Position numbers and translations under genes: made by a program
From: Gracilaria gracilis
Lineage: Eukaryota; Rhodophyta; Florideophyceae; Gracilariales; Gracilariaceae
NCBI GenBank assembly: GCA_030374805.1
Contig: JARGSG010000076.1
Coordinates: 62,001 to 126,000 of the forward strand
Length of the DNA stretch: 64,000 nucleotides
Reading direction: 5' to 3'
Notes under the pieces: generated by a model
Databases searched by the model: none
The model's input: only the letters and a program-made list of their open reading frames with translations
What the model was told of the DNA's origin: nothing
Shown: positions 53,756 to 63,022 of the stretch, in pieces
Layout: every line of letters starts with the position of its first letter
How positions within the stretch are numbered: position 1 is the stretch's first letter

Positions 53756-54235
53756 GTGGAACCAAAAGCTCGCACTGAACAAGAAAACGCGGCTGGAATA
53801 CAAGTGCACAGGATGAACAGGGAAGTAAGTTATAGAAGAAGAGAGTCCTCCAGAGAGAACCAGAGCTATAAGACAAGATCTCTTTGCTATAGAGCTCCTG
53901 AGCACATAGAAAATGCGGAATATGTGAACACAAGATCTCTTTGCTATAGAGCTCCTGAGCACATGGAAAAGACCGAATATGTGAACACAAGATCTCTTTG
54001 CTATAGTGCTCCTGAGCACATTGAAAATGCCGAATATGTGAACCAAGATGTATATAACCCGGGGAAGCCCATGATGAGGAATTCACACGAGGTGGACAGA
54101 CTAACACATTATGCAGGTCATGCTCTACCTGACGGAAAGCGTTCTCCGTTCCGTTGTTGGCGATGCTCTCTTTTTTTCTCAAATGCTTTCCATTTAGGAC
54201 GTCATAAGAAGTTCGTTCACGATTCGCAAAACTGA
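53756..54235 (+). CDS. C2H2 zinc-finger protein with three 19-residue repeats
   Basis: 159 residues. After a charged N-terminus, the unit TRSLCYRAPEHIENAEYVN occurs three times in a row (residues ~40-96) with few changes. A linker follows, then one C2H2 finger at the C-terminus, FRCWRCSLFFSNAFHLGRHK + KFVH (C-x2-C-x12-H-x4-H). A single C-terminal finger suggests DNA, RNA or protein binding. The start codon is uncertain: the frame opens near 53756, and an ATG at 53813 would still include all repeats. The minus strand is open across the same region, but its products lack a domain. It is likely a gene, though it could be lineage-specific or spurious. Confidence 0.5.
   Translation: MEPKARTEQENAAGIQVHRMNREVSYRRRESSRENQSYKTRSLCYRAPEHIENAEYVNTRSLCYRAPEHMEKTEYVNTRSLCYSAPEHIENAEYVNQDVYNPGKPMMRNSHEVDRLTHYAGHALPDGKRSPFRCWRCSLFFSNAFHLGRHKKFVHDSQN
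53873..54043 (+). repeat. Three 57-bp in-frame tandem repeats
   Basis: Units begin acaagatctctttgctatag and are nearly identical at the DNA level, so the expansion is recent. The period is a multiple of three. Confidence 0.85.
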
Positions 54236-56269
54236 TTTTTGATACCAGGAGTAGGATCTGTCAGTACAACGCCGAGTTAGGCAGTACGTGTAGCCTTTTT
54301 TATCCACGTAATTCCTGTTTGGAAAGGCTGTCGACAAATGGATTAATTGGTATCATACACACAATCATGGATAAATGATCTAAATCAACCTCTCTAAAGC
54401 CATCTAATATATTGGCAAGATAACATGGAGAGGGAGAGAAAACCGTTCTGGTCCCCATCACTCTCGCCAGCCTCATCATCTCCTTGTCTGACAATAAAGC
54501 TTTGTATTCTCTTTCATGACGTAAAACAAGTTTAAACCTAGATGGCTAAAAGCGACGCCTTTACTAGTCTGAAATCCCGACACGGCATCTATCTACTGCA
54601 TTTTTGGACGCATTTGCCAAGTTATCTACCATGATAGCTAGACAGCCTAGTAAGTACGAGTCGTAACAGCATGTACATGTACGCGTTGTTCAGGTCGTTG
54701 CAGCACATACGACCAGAACAAGTGCATCGTAGTTGCGAGTCGACTGATATCGTTCATGATATTGTGTACTTTGGCGTAGATGTAACGTAATTAGCGGTTC
54801 CTATAGTAATATATATGCGATAGGAATGGTATAATATGACATGTTGATCAGTGGACGCCGAGACAATTTGGTTCACAACGATGTGAGTAGCTCACGAGAC
54901 CACTTCATCAGGTCAAGAACGGGCCCTTTGGGCTACTGCAAGAGAATTGGGCAAAACAATGGAATGTCAGAGAAGCATATCTGTGCGGAAGCATTAACAG
55001 AAGCGTAGTATTTGTAGCTGCGAATTTAGGGGCACACAACAAGTTCATCCGAGACGAATGGAGAGGAATGGAAGCGACGAAGGGAAGAGACGAATGGAAG
55101 CGGCGAATGGAGGACATGTGATCAGCACAGCTTCTCGTCAATCAAGAAAGCGAAAAGGTGAGACCGAATGCTGAGAACGGGGGTGAGCTGTTGTGCAAAC
55201 ATGAGCGATGAATTTCTACACGAAAGACTTTCGTTTCTTATGTGTGAGTGAGTGTGTGTTGGGGGCGGGGTGTTGGAGTTTTGACTGGGCTAGGCTGATG
55301 CAAATGCGCCGCCATCCGCTAACTACACTACACGTAGCTGCAAGCGAACACGGTAACCACGTGTGGTGACTCAATAGATACACGCATGTGGCTTTCGATG
55401 CCAATTTGGTTGTAAACCTTCTGGTATCATATTGTTTGGACACGCTGGGCGAAATTGTTGTTCCCCACTAGTTCTCGCATGATCGGTTTGGAAGCAGCAT
55501 TGGGCGACAAGGCCGTTTGTGAAGGACGCGATCGGCGCGAGTGAAATGCTGCTTCACGTGAAGGGCACGTTATGGCTGGTGCGAGGCGCTTGTGGAAAGA
55601 ATGTGTGTCTGTTGATGTCAGCAGGCATTTCCCCCCCGGGGAAACTGTAGACGACTGTAGGTGACAAGCACCCAGTGTGCTCCTCTCCCGCAAGCATTGG
55701 GCGCTGTGCTTGCACACTGTCCCTGACTCGGGAAACGTACCGGGATGCGTTGTTTGGCAAACAACTGTGCAAGCCTCTCCAGCGTGTTGAAGGGCAGGTA
55801 CCTTTTCGGTATTGGTATCTACCGTTGGTATATATATATACTACCAACGGTACCGGTCGCGAGCCCGCAACAGCGCGTCGTTTTCATGGCGGGCCCAGCG
55901 TGAACGCGAATGACTCAGCAGGACGGCGCCACGCGCAGCGCCCATTTCATTGGCGGGCGGAGCGTTCAAACAGAGCGCCACAAAAGCGCAACGTGTGCTC
56001 AAGCTTCTCTGGCGTGGCGCTTAGCGAGCAGCCATGAGCGCGTGAGAGTGTCATGCGCGTCGTGCAAGCGGCAGCCCGCCAGTGGCCAATCACAGCCTCG
56101 CAGCGCCATCAGCCACAGCATGGCAGATGCACGCAGATCACACCAATCCGCCCGTTTTGAATTTTCAAACATGACAGCTCGACACACATCGCAAGCGCTT
56201 TCTCCGTCCTGTCCTGTCCTCCCTACACCACGCCTCCCCCACACGCGCCGTCGGAACCGTTGCTCCGCG
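54236..56269. other. Intergenic, no gene supported
   Basis: Contains a perfect inverted repeat (55820-55852) and a GC-rich stretch from 55860 that precedes the 56423 gene. The open frame 55910-56407 lacks protein character and overlaps the promoter, so it is not called. Confidence 0.5.
55820..55852. repeat. Perfect 11-bp inverted repeat around (ta)n
   Basis: taccgttggta (55820-55830) and taccaacggta (55842-55852) flank tatatatatac. Confidence 0.75.
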
Positions 56270-56277
56270 TATAAGAA
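56270..56277 (+). promoter_or_regulatory. Putative TATA box
   Basis: tataagaa within the C-rich upstream region, about 150 bases before the ATG at 56423. Confidence 0.35.
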
Positions 56278-56422
56278 ACCACCGTCTTCTTCGCCGCGCT
56301 CTCTCCTCATACTTCCCTCGCCCGTTCCTCGCTCCTCTGTTTCTGTTTCCGCTTCCGCCTTCGTCGTGTTCGAAGCCTCTCATTCTTGGTATTCTCCGTC
56401 CTACTAACTTCTAACAGCCAAA

Positions 56423-56995
56423 ATGATGCTCGCCGATCATCTTCGACACGCTATTCCCGCCCTCCATACCCGCTCCTCAAAGCTTGTGGACATGCCGCAG
56501 ACCTTCAATCGCGTCATGCACTTCAATCTGCTTCGAAATAAGCGCCACCATCTGAAACACATCTACCACATCCAGCGCGCCGACACTGAACAACATCTGT
56601 ATGCCATTCACAAAACTCCCAGTGGCCTCAAACTTGTCAATGTCGCCACCAATGACACCCTCTTCCGCGCCATTATCAACAAGGAGTTCAAGACGGTCAG
56701 TATACTAGATGAGGTTAACGACAAAGTGCTGTTTACCACTCGACAACATGGCGCCTTGTTCGCTATCACCGATGTGTTTGAGGGTGAGGCCAAGGACGAC
56801 GTCCCGTATGTGCAGGTTTGTGCCGGTTCCGATTACAGCCTCACAGAAGTGGACGGCGGGCGCGTCCTGGCCGTTGTGGAGAGGGAGATTCGCTGGGCCC
56901 AATTATGTCATCATTCGGTGTACGTAGATGTTGGACTGAATGCCCCGCTTTACCTTTTGTTAATTGTTACTATCAATCATCTCGCAGATGCTTGA
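56423..56995 (+). CDS. LURP1/tubby C-terminal-like protein, paralogue 2
   Basis: 190 residues, intact. Beta-rich throughout, ending in VYVDVGLNAPLYLLLIVTIN, the buried hydrophobic helix of the LOR/tubby-like barrel. Related over its full length to the 47269 gene (SDYSLTE, GRVLAVVE, DVGLNA). The two paralogues are 9 kb apart with other genes between, so this is not a simple tandem pair. A double AATAAATAAA follows the stop. It converges with the first Sel1 gene, leaving only 67 bases between stop codons. Confidence 0.65.
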   Translation: MMLADHLRHAIPALHTRSSKLVDMPQTFNRVMHFNLLRNKRHHLKHIYHIQRADTEQHLYAIHKTPSGLKLVNVATNDTLFRAIINKEFKTVSILDEVNDKVLFTTRQHGALFAITDVFEGEAKDDVPYVQVCAGSDYSLTEVDGGRVLAVVEREIRWAQLCHHSVYVDVGLNAPLYLLLIVTINHLADA

Positions 56996-57043
56996 AAACT
57001 CTTCATTAACTCCTTAACTCTCGCTTAACTTGTACAAAGACCA

Positions 57044-57053
57044 ATAAATAAAG
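57044..57053 (+). promoter_or_regulatory. Overlapping polyadenylation signals
   Basis: aataaataaa 48 bases after the 56423 gene's stop, within the 67-base gap to the convergent gene. Confidence 0.45.
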
Positions 57054-57062
57054 TAAACTTTA

Positions 57063-58850
57063 TCAAGTTTCATCCTCCAACCTTCTCAGTGTTTCATCCG
57101 ATATCAGTTGTCGTATCTTGACAAACTCCTCCTCATCGTCAGCACATTCCTCTTTAACACCTTTCCAGAGCGCTACACTCCTCTCCCAATCTTCTCCACA
57201 TGCCACCAAGGCCCCAGCGAGCATAGCTCGTGCACTCATATCACTATTCTCTTCAAGTGCATCTTCGAGAACCGCAACCGCACGTTTTGGATCCTTAAGC
57301 GTGGTCGCCAAGCCTTCCAGAAACAAGTACGCAAGATTCAAACTGGCCACTAGTACCTCCTTCGTTTCATTCACCAAATACCTAATGAAGTGGATGCAGT
57401 CGTCCCTCCCATCAGCTTTCTCCAACAATAGCGATGCCAAATTTAACGCTGCCAAGCTCGAGCAATTCGTCACTCGCTTCATACAGCGTAGCAGGCGCGT
57501 AGGATCACCACCCACTGGCAATTCGTACGTGCCTCTCCGCAACGTAAGCGGCATCCATGCGTAAAAGGTGTCCCCTTCGTTCACAATTCTACGCAACATC
57601 TGTTCGGCGCGTTTCAAATCACGTCGCGAGCTAGACTCACTCAGGATGATCGCGTACGTCAATCTGGCGTTCACCGAGATTTTCCCGTCACAGATGGTTC
57701 TGGCGAGCTTGGAATCGGCTTCCATCACACCCTCAGCTCCGTATCGAAGCAAAGAAGCTTGTACTGCATGAGTATCGTTTCGCTCGTCCTTGCACAACTG
57801 GTAGGCTCGACCACGGTCCGGTGGCACCTGTTCACTTCCACTCCACAACAGACTCACCAGCATATACAACACGGCTGAGTCTTTTGTTCGCTCGTATTGC
57901 AACGTACAAAATTGCAGCGCCGCGTAGTGGTCTGGCGGTACATCTGTGTGCCCGAGTATGTACAGGCCTAGAAGGAACATCATAGATGTTCGGCAATCAA
58001 ATTCATCCATCGCCCGTTGATACATCTCCTTTGATCGAGGGTAGTTTGACAGATGTTTGTCTTCAGAGTAAAAGTTACCTAGTTGCAAGAGAATTTCTTT
58101 ACTCGGGGCTTGTGACAGTACTTCCTCGAGAAGATTATGGGCTCGGACCGAGTCTTGATGCTGCTGGTGGACGGCATTGGTGAGGACGTTTGCCAGCCCC
58201 ATTTTTGCTTTGGGTAAGTTGCCCTCTTCTATCGCGCGTTCGTACCACTTCTTTGCACATCTCATGCACGGTTTCAAGCTGAAGGTTCCGTATGCGTAAA
58301 AGTCTGCCAGTCGCAACATACGCCAGGCATTGTTGGAGAGTCGCACCGCTTGTTTGTACATTCGTAGAGCGCGTTTCTTGTCGCCCCCTACACTAGCATC
58401 GCGAAGCAAAATAGACGCCAAAGTCTCCATATGCTGAGGGTTCTGATCCATCCTCACGGCACGTTCAAGCAACTGAACTCCTCGTTGAACATCCATCTCT
58501 CCTGTATCCCCTGAATAGAGCACGCAACCCAGCAAATAAACAAAGTCAGGATCAGGGAAACGGTAGACGGACACTTCCAACAAAGGAATCACACGCCGTT
58601 TCTGGGCGCGATTCCCATGCGCCCGGAAGTAACTGATGAGGTGGTAAAACGCCTCGGAGATGTCATACTGAGCTATAGAACGTTCGAGCAGTTGAAGTGC
58701 TCGCGGCACATCCTGGGTCACGTGCTCGTTGTATAACAAGAGAGTAGCTAGTTCGACGAGGGCGTCTCCGCTGTTGAAGTTGTCGAGCTTTATGTCGCGT
58801 TCGAGGACGTGTATACGTTTGGCGACGGAGACGGCGGCTGGCTGCGGCAT
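57063..58850 (-). CDS. Sel1-like repeat (TPR-type) protein 1
   Basis: 595 residues from the ATG at 58850. The frame is open 35 codons further, but that part is a (gaa)n-encoded poly-Phe run with a GTG start. Helical pairs of about 36 residues repeat throughout, with the Sel1/TPR rhythm: VPRALQLLERSIAQ, VQRGVQLLERAVRMD, KKRALRMYKQAVRLS, AKKWYERAIEEGNLPKAKMG, PKRAVAVLEDALEENSDMSA. There is no signal peptide or membrane segment, so an intracellular scaffold. In other organisms Sel1 proteins act as adaptors in protein quality control and signalling; the partner here is unknown. It is paralogous to the next gene on the same strand. Confidence 0.85.
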   Translation of the reverse strand: MPQPAAVSVAKRIHVLERDIKLDNFNSGDALVELATLLLYNEHVTQDVPRALQLLERSIAQYDISEAFYHLISYFRAHGNRAQKRRVIPLLEVSVYRFPDPDFVYLLGCVLYSGDTGEMDVQRGVQLLERAVRMDQNPQHMETLASILLRDASVGGDKKRALRMYKQAVRLSNNAWRMLRLADFYAYGTFSLKPCMRCAKKWYERAIEEGNLPKAKMGLANVLTNAVHQQHQDSVRAHNLLEEVLSQAPSKEILLQLGNFYSEDKHLSNYPRSKEMYQRAMDEFDCRTSMMFLLGLYILGHTDVPPDHYAALQFCTLQYERTKDSAVLYMLVSLLWSGSEQVPPDRGRAYQLCKDERNDTHAVQASLLRYGAEGVMEADSKLARTICDGKISVNARLTYAIILSESSSRRDLKRAEQMLRRIVNEGDTFYAWMPLTLRRGTYELPVGGDPTRLLRCMKRVTNCSSLAALNLASLLLEKADGRDDCIHFIRYLVNETKEVLVASLNLAYLFLEGLATTLKDPKRAVAVLEDALEENSDMSARAMLAGALVACGEDWERSVALWKGVKEECADDEEEFVKIRQLISDETLRRLEDET

Positions 58851-58877
58851 GGGGGAGCGGCAATACCGCGAGCGCTT

Positions 58878-58909
58878 GAAGAAGAAGAAGAAGAAGAAGA
58901 AGAAGAAGA
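58878..58909. repeat. (gaa)n microsatellite in the leader of Sel1 gene 1
   Basis: About ten gaa units, ending about 28 bases upstream of the ATG at 58850. Confidence 0.9.
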
Positions 58910-59427
58910 GACGAAGAAGCTGCAGCAGCGCGGTCAGCAAAGTGTTGAGGTGCACCGCTGTGGCGGCGGAGGGGGACCGAAACGAGTGGTGTTATTTATC
59001 ATGAAGCGTGCGACGCTCCACGTCGCCAAAACGTCATAACGAGGGTCGATTGGGTCGGCAGTCGTGAGTTTCGAGTCCGACAGTAATAGAGTAACGATAC
59101 AGTTAGCTAGAAAAACCTAAACGATAGCTACAACCGATATTTACAATGCATACTAAACCTATGCACATTGGCGATCTTGGAGGCCTGCTTCTCTCACCCC
59201 GGTTCGCAGTCGCAGTCAGTCCTTCTTCCTCCAATGTCGCAGCAGTCATGTTCTAATCTACATCTAAGTTACTCTTAACGCTCAGTTACAACGATGATCT
59301 GTCATCAAAAAGGCGTACTCGCACCCGCTTGCTCCGCCGTGAGCACCAACGAAAAGGTGATCTCAAGACCGCTTTCAAAAAAGTGGAGCGCCATCCCCAT
59401 TGCTATACAAAAAGTAAGATAATCTAT
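58910..59427. other. Intergenic between the Sel1 genes
   Basis: No gene seen; promoter of gene 1 on its left side and 3' flank of gene 2 on its right. Confidence 0.5.
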
Positions 59428-61242
59428 TCACATTATGGCAGACCCCCAGACGCATTTTGTTCTCTCCGATATCATCCATTTCATCCTCGACAGCTCCCGT
59501 TCATCACCTTCATAATCCTCTTCCACAGACTTCCACAACCTCACACTTCTCTCAATCTCCTCCTCTTCACAATCTTCCCGGTCAGCAAGAGCATTCGCAA
59601 GCAGAATCCGCGCGCACGCATCGTTAGTTTCTTCCACGCTCGTTTCGAACAGATCCATTGCCCGCTTTCTATCCTCCGGAACACCTCCAACCCCCTTCCA
59701 AAGCACGTAACCCAAGTTCAGCATGGAAATCAATCTCAGACCGGTATCCATGGCATCCTCGAGTAGATGCACCGCTTCGAGTTTCTTAGAATCCTCACAA
59801 TCCACCTCAAGGAGAAAACTCGCAAGGTTCAGCAAGCCAGCCTCATAGCAGTGTGTTGCACGTTTCATTGTGTACGTCATTTGACTCCGGTTGCCATGGA
59901 ACGGCAACTGCAACTCGCATACCCGCAGTGACAGAGGTAACCACGCAAACATAACCTTCGCGTCAGATTCTTCCAGAACCTCACGAAAAAGAGTTTCAGC
60001 TTGTGTCAGTTTAGACTTGTCGTTTGATTCGCTTAGAAGGATGGCCAGGATTAACTTCGTGCTGTAAAAACCGATCTTGGGTAGAGGGTCGATTAGCTTC
60101 TGATTATCCTCCGATGTCTCGCTTTGATATCGAAGTGCCGAAACCTCTTCTGGAAGCCTTTCTTTCTTATGTTGTTGCATCAGTTCCAAGGCACGCTTCG
60201 GATTCGCTTCGACGTTTGCAGCACCGCTCCACATTATACAGCTCATTACTCGCAGTGAAGCCACATCTCGCGTTCTGGTATAATCTTCTTCGCATAGCTG
60301 AAGCGCTTTCGCGTGATCGGGTGGGGGTTTCTTGAAACCAAGAAAGATATCGAGCAAGGAAACTCTGGCAGATGCTGACTTGAATTCTGAGAGCGACGCT
60401 TCCAAGAGCTGTATTGCTCTGGACAGATTGTATACCTCCTCCACGTCTCTGTATATTTTGGCCAAAGTGCGCATACATACCTCAGATCTTACCTGCTTGC
60501 ATGCCTCTTCCAGCAGAGCAACGGCGCGTACTGGATCTCGCCTTGACCCTGGAAGATCTTCGCCAGCGAGAAGATACGCAAGGTTACACTTTGCCTCGGG
60601 CAAGTCTCCATATTTGATGGCGCGTTCGAACCACTTGGCAGCGCGTTTGCTGCAGGCCTCGAGATGTTGTGTGCCATCCACATAGCACACACCCAAGCGG
60701 TTCATGGCTTCTGCATCTTCCGAAATTTGAATTGCCTTCTTGTATAATCTAATAGCACGGTGGCTATCGGATTTGATTCCTGGAACCGTGAGTAGGTTAT
60801 ACGCCAAGGCCTCCATGCACTTGGGGTCTTCACCGAACCTGAGCGCGCGCTCGCAGAGTTGAATGGCGGTTTGAGGGTCTGGCGTGCCGCATCGCACGTC
60901 CTTAACGGCGTCGGAAAGGTTTCGAAGCACGATTGAATCCTCTTCAATACTTAGCGAGTGTTCGAGAAGCGGGATGACCTCAAGTCGTTGTGCATCAGTT
61001 CCTTTGTGTAAATAGTACAAAGCCAGGTTATTCATGGCAGTAGGGTCACTATGTTGCTTGATAGCACGCTGAAGCAGCTGCACTGCCCTTCGAGAATCGA
61101 GCAGGTTGTGCTTGTCAGAGAAGAGAAGCTCGGCGAGGTTGACCATTGCTTGGGGGTCATTGAGTCGCTTGATAGCGCGCTCGTAGAAGCGCGCCTGCAT
61201 CTCCGGTGATTGTGCGTCCATCGACGGCGGCGTATACGACAT
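59428..61242 (-). CDS. Sel1-like repeat (TPR-type) protein 2
   Basis: 604 residues from the ATG at 61242; the longer frame to 61362 would need a GTG start. Repeats run the whole length: SRRAVQLLQRAIKQHSDPTA, PQTAIQLCERALRFGEDPKC, SHRAIRLYKKAIQISEDAEA, KRAAKWFERAIKYGDLPEAK, KRAMDLFETSVEETNDACAR. Order and spacing match gene 1, so they are tandem duplicates with well-diverged sequence. Probably a soluble scaffold. Intact and single-exon. Confidence 0.85.
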   Translation of the reverse strand: MSYTPPSMDAQSPEMQARFYERAIKRLNDPQAMVNLAELLFSDKHNLLDSRRAVQLLQRAIKQHSDPTAMNNLALYYLHKGTDAQRLEVIPLLEHSLSIEEDSIVLRNLSDAVKDVRCGTPDPQTAIQLCERALRFGEDPKCMEALAYNLLTVPGIKSDSHRAIRLYKKAIQISEDAEAMNRLGVCYVDGTQHLEACSKRAAKWFERAIKYGDLPEAKCNLAYLLAGEDLPGSRRDPVRAVALLEEACKQVRSEVCMRTLAKIYRDVEEVYNLSRAIQLLEASLSEFKSASARVSLLDIFLGFKKPPPDHAKALQLCEEDYTRTRDVASLRVMSCIMWSGAANVEANPKRALELMQQHKKERLPEEVSALRYQSETSEDNQKLIDPLPKIGFYSTKLILAILLSESNDKSKLTQAETLFREVLEESDAKVMFAWLPLSLRVCELQLPFHGNRSQMTYTMKRATHCYEAGLLNLASFLLEVDCEDSKKLEAVHLLEDAMDTGLRLISMLNLGYVLWKGVGGVPEDRKRAMDLFETSVEETNDACARILLANALADREDCEEEEIERSVRLWKSVEEDYEGDERELSRMKWMISERTKCVWGSAIM

Positions 61243-61795
61243 GGTACATGAAGATTGGCGTTGCGGAAACGATAGTTCGCTGCGGGACGCTGCGGCGGTG
61301 GCGGGTGCCTCGGGGAGCGCGGAGATTCGTTGGAGGGAGGGGGAACGCTCGCGGAGCGTCACATCGTGTGCAATTGCACACGCGTGGGTTCGGGTGAGTT
61401 ATTACAGCGAGGGGACAGCGAGGCGTACTGCGCGGCACTGCGATTGACGACGTGTGGAAGCTGCGTGTAAACTGCAGATATTTTTTGTGCCGCCCGATCA
61501 CGCGTGGCGTGGTGGCTTACGTGTCTGTGCCTAATGGCACTCGATCATCGGGAGACCAACATCGAATCTCGATGTTCTTCTCCCGATAACCATCCCCCGA
61601 TTAAAGCGGCAGAACATTTTACACCCAGACAGTGCAAAATACACAACTCAGGCTCGAGACACGTGCAAGCCCAAGAGCAGCCCGCTCACTGTATCATAGC
61701 ATTGAGTGAATGCATGAATTACCAGATAGCCGCCTGGTCAAATTTAGCCAATGAAAAGGCTCCATTTTTGACCGGCGCGGAACCAAATCCGGCCA
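61243..61795. other. Intergenic with a hairpin at 61547-61587
   Basis: Promoter side of Sel1 gene 2. The hairpin has arms atcgggaga (61547-61555) / tctcccgat (61579-61587) and inner arms acatcga (61559-61565) / tcgatgt (61569-61575). Confidence 0.5.
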
Positions 61796-61826
61796 TCTGA
61801 ACGGACCCTCGAAGGGTCCATTCAGA
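61796..61826. repeat. Near-perfect palindrome
   Basis: tctgaacggaccct / agggtccattcaga with a 3-base loop, 13 of 14 pairs. It lies just left of the possible transposase fragment and could be an element end. Confidence 0.6.
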
Positions 61827-61861
61827 AAGCCAAACCTCCGCCAAGCGCCTCACGCGACAAC

Positions 61862-62236
61862 ATGTTCCCAACCCATACCCAAGCAGCTGCCATTGCGGCC
61901 GTTTCGGCGGGTGTAACGACGAGTTTGTGCGTTCTACTCCTGATAAGCAAGCGTAGAACACGTCCCAACCGCTCCCATCGGGTAGCCCAGCACAAATTTC
62001 AAGGCTTTTTACATCCTCTACATGAACAGGATGAAACCCAGTGGCAACGCCTGATAAAGACCGGAGGAGAGGAAAACATTATTGTAGTCACTAACTATAC
62101 AAAACACAGATTCCTTACCACATTGTTGCCCATCTTTGAGACACCCTGTTCAACCTGCATCACGCGGACTGTCGTACAAATACCGATAAAGTGTGGGGTC
62201 CGCCTGGTAGAGGGAGCGCGCGAGGGCTCAACCTGA
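61862..62236 (+). pseudogene. Possible N-terminal fragment of a PIF/Harbinger-like transposase
   Basis: 124 residues with a hydrophobic start (AIAAVSAGVTTSLCVLLLIS), then KFQGFLHPLHEQDETQWQRL and NYTKHRFLTTLLPIFE. The W-x2-L-I-x-T-G ... F-L-x3-L-P-x-F pattern resembles the helical N-terminus of DDE_Tnp_4/Harbinger-type transposases. The DDE core is not found downstream, so at best it is a fragment. Confidence 0.25.
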
Positions 62237-62701
62237 AGGGGAAAAACACACAATCAATATAGTAGTAGGGCACCTGAAACCCGCAAGGGCAAACGGCGGG
62301 GCAACTAGTCTAGACCGTGTAGGTGTACGGTAGTAGACGTCGACGCGCGGTAAAACCTGAATAGTAATAGAGTAGCAAGTGACCAAGATGGTATAGTTAC
62401 TGCCCTAATGGTGCCTGACTTTACAATACCCAAGGGGGAAGGCGAGGTGCGCCACAATATATACAAGGTGCACCGACGCCGATCTTCCATGTGGGCATGA
62501 CGTCATCGGCTGCACCCATGACCTACTGTCATGGGCCAGCAATGCTAAGCTATCCTAAACTATAAATTAGAAATTAGAAATTATAAAATACAGAATACCA
62601 ATTGGGTACAGTGCAGCCAGCAAGGCGCACCAGTAGACCCACGTGGCACCAACTGATTGAGGTCTCATTGTACTACACGCACAGCGCTCCTGTGCGGTGC
62701 T
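62237..62701. other. No gene recognised
   Basis: Between the two possible element fragments. Contains a short repeat of the type 'attagaaattagaaattataaa' near 62567-62588. Confidence 0.4.
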
Positions 62702-63022
62702 CTATAGTTCAAACATGTTTGCTACAAGCGCCCACAAATTAGCACCAATTAGTTCTACATCTTGTACTATATCCAGAACAGCGTAGACGTCTTTATTGGT
62801 GTAGTTGAAGGCTCCGACACGGTCTTTTTTCTCCGTATTGGCCTTTTTTGTCTTCTTTGGTTGTTTGGGAGTCGTGTTCTTTGCTGTTGGTGAGGAAGAG
62901 GCGGTTTGTGACGCATTGGAACAAACTGGATTGGGCATAGAGGACGAATTCGGAGCCGGAACGGATGCGGGAGAATTAATTGCGTCGTGGTCTGTGGGAT
63001 GGTTGGAGGGAAAGAGAGACAA
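62702..63022 (-). pseudogene. Myb/SANT-like DNA-binding protein, truncated
   Basis: 106 residues: a Ser/Pro-rich N-terminus, a Lys-rich linker (KQPKKTKKANTEKK), then GAFNYTNKDVYAVLDIVQDV and GANLWALVANMFEL, matching the first two helices of the Myb/SANT-like domain often linked to DNA transposons. A TAG ends it inside the domain, where the third helix should follow. An SV40-type basic nuclear signal is plausible in the linker. Probably a relic. Confidence 0.5.

Noticed and set aside
53742..54182. 146-codon minus-strand gene
   Set aside because: It mirrors the tandem repeats; the + strand has the C2H2 finger.
55910..56407. 165-codon + frame ending just before the LOR-like gene
   Set aside because: Low-complexity Ser/Arg/Pro composition overlapping the TATA box and leader.
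58851..58955. Poly-Phe N-terminus of Sel1 protein 1
   Set aside because: Encoded by the (gaa)n microsatellite and begins with GTG; an ATG follows at 58850.
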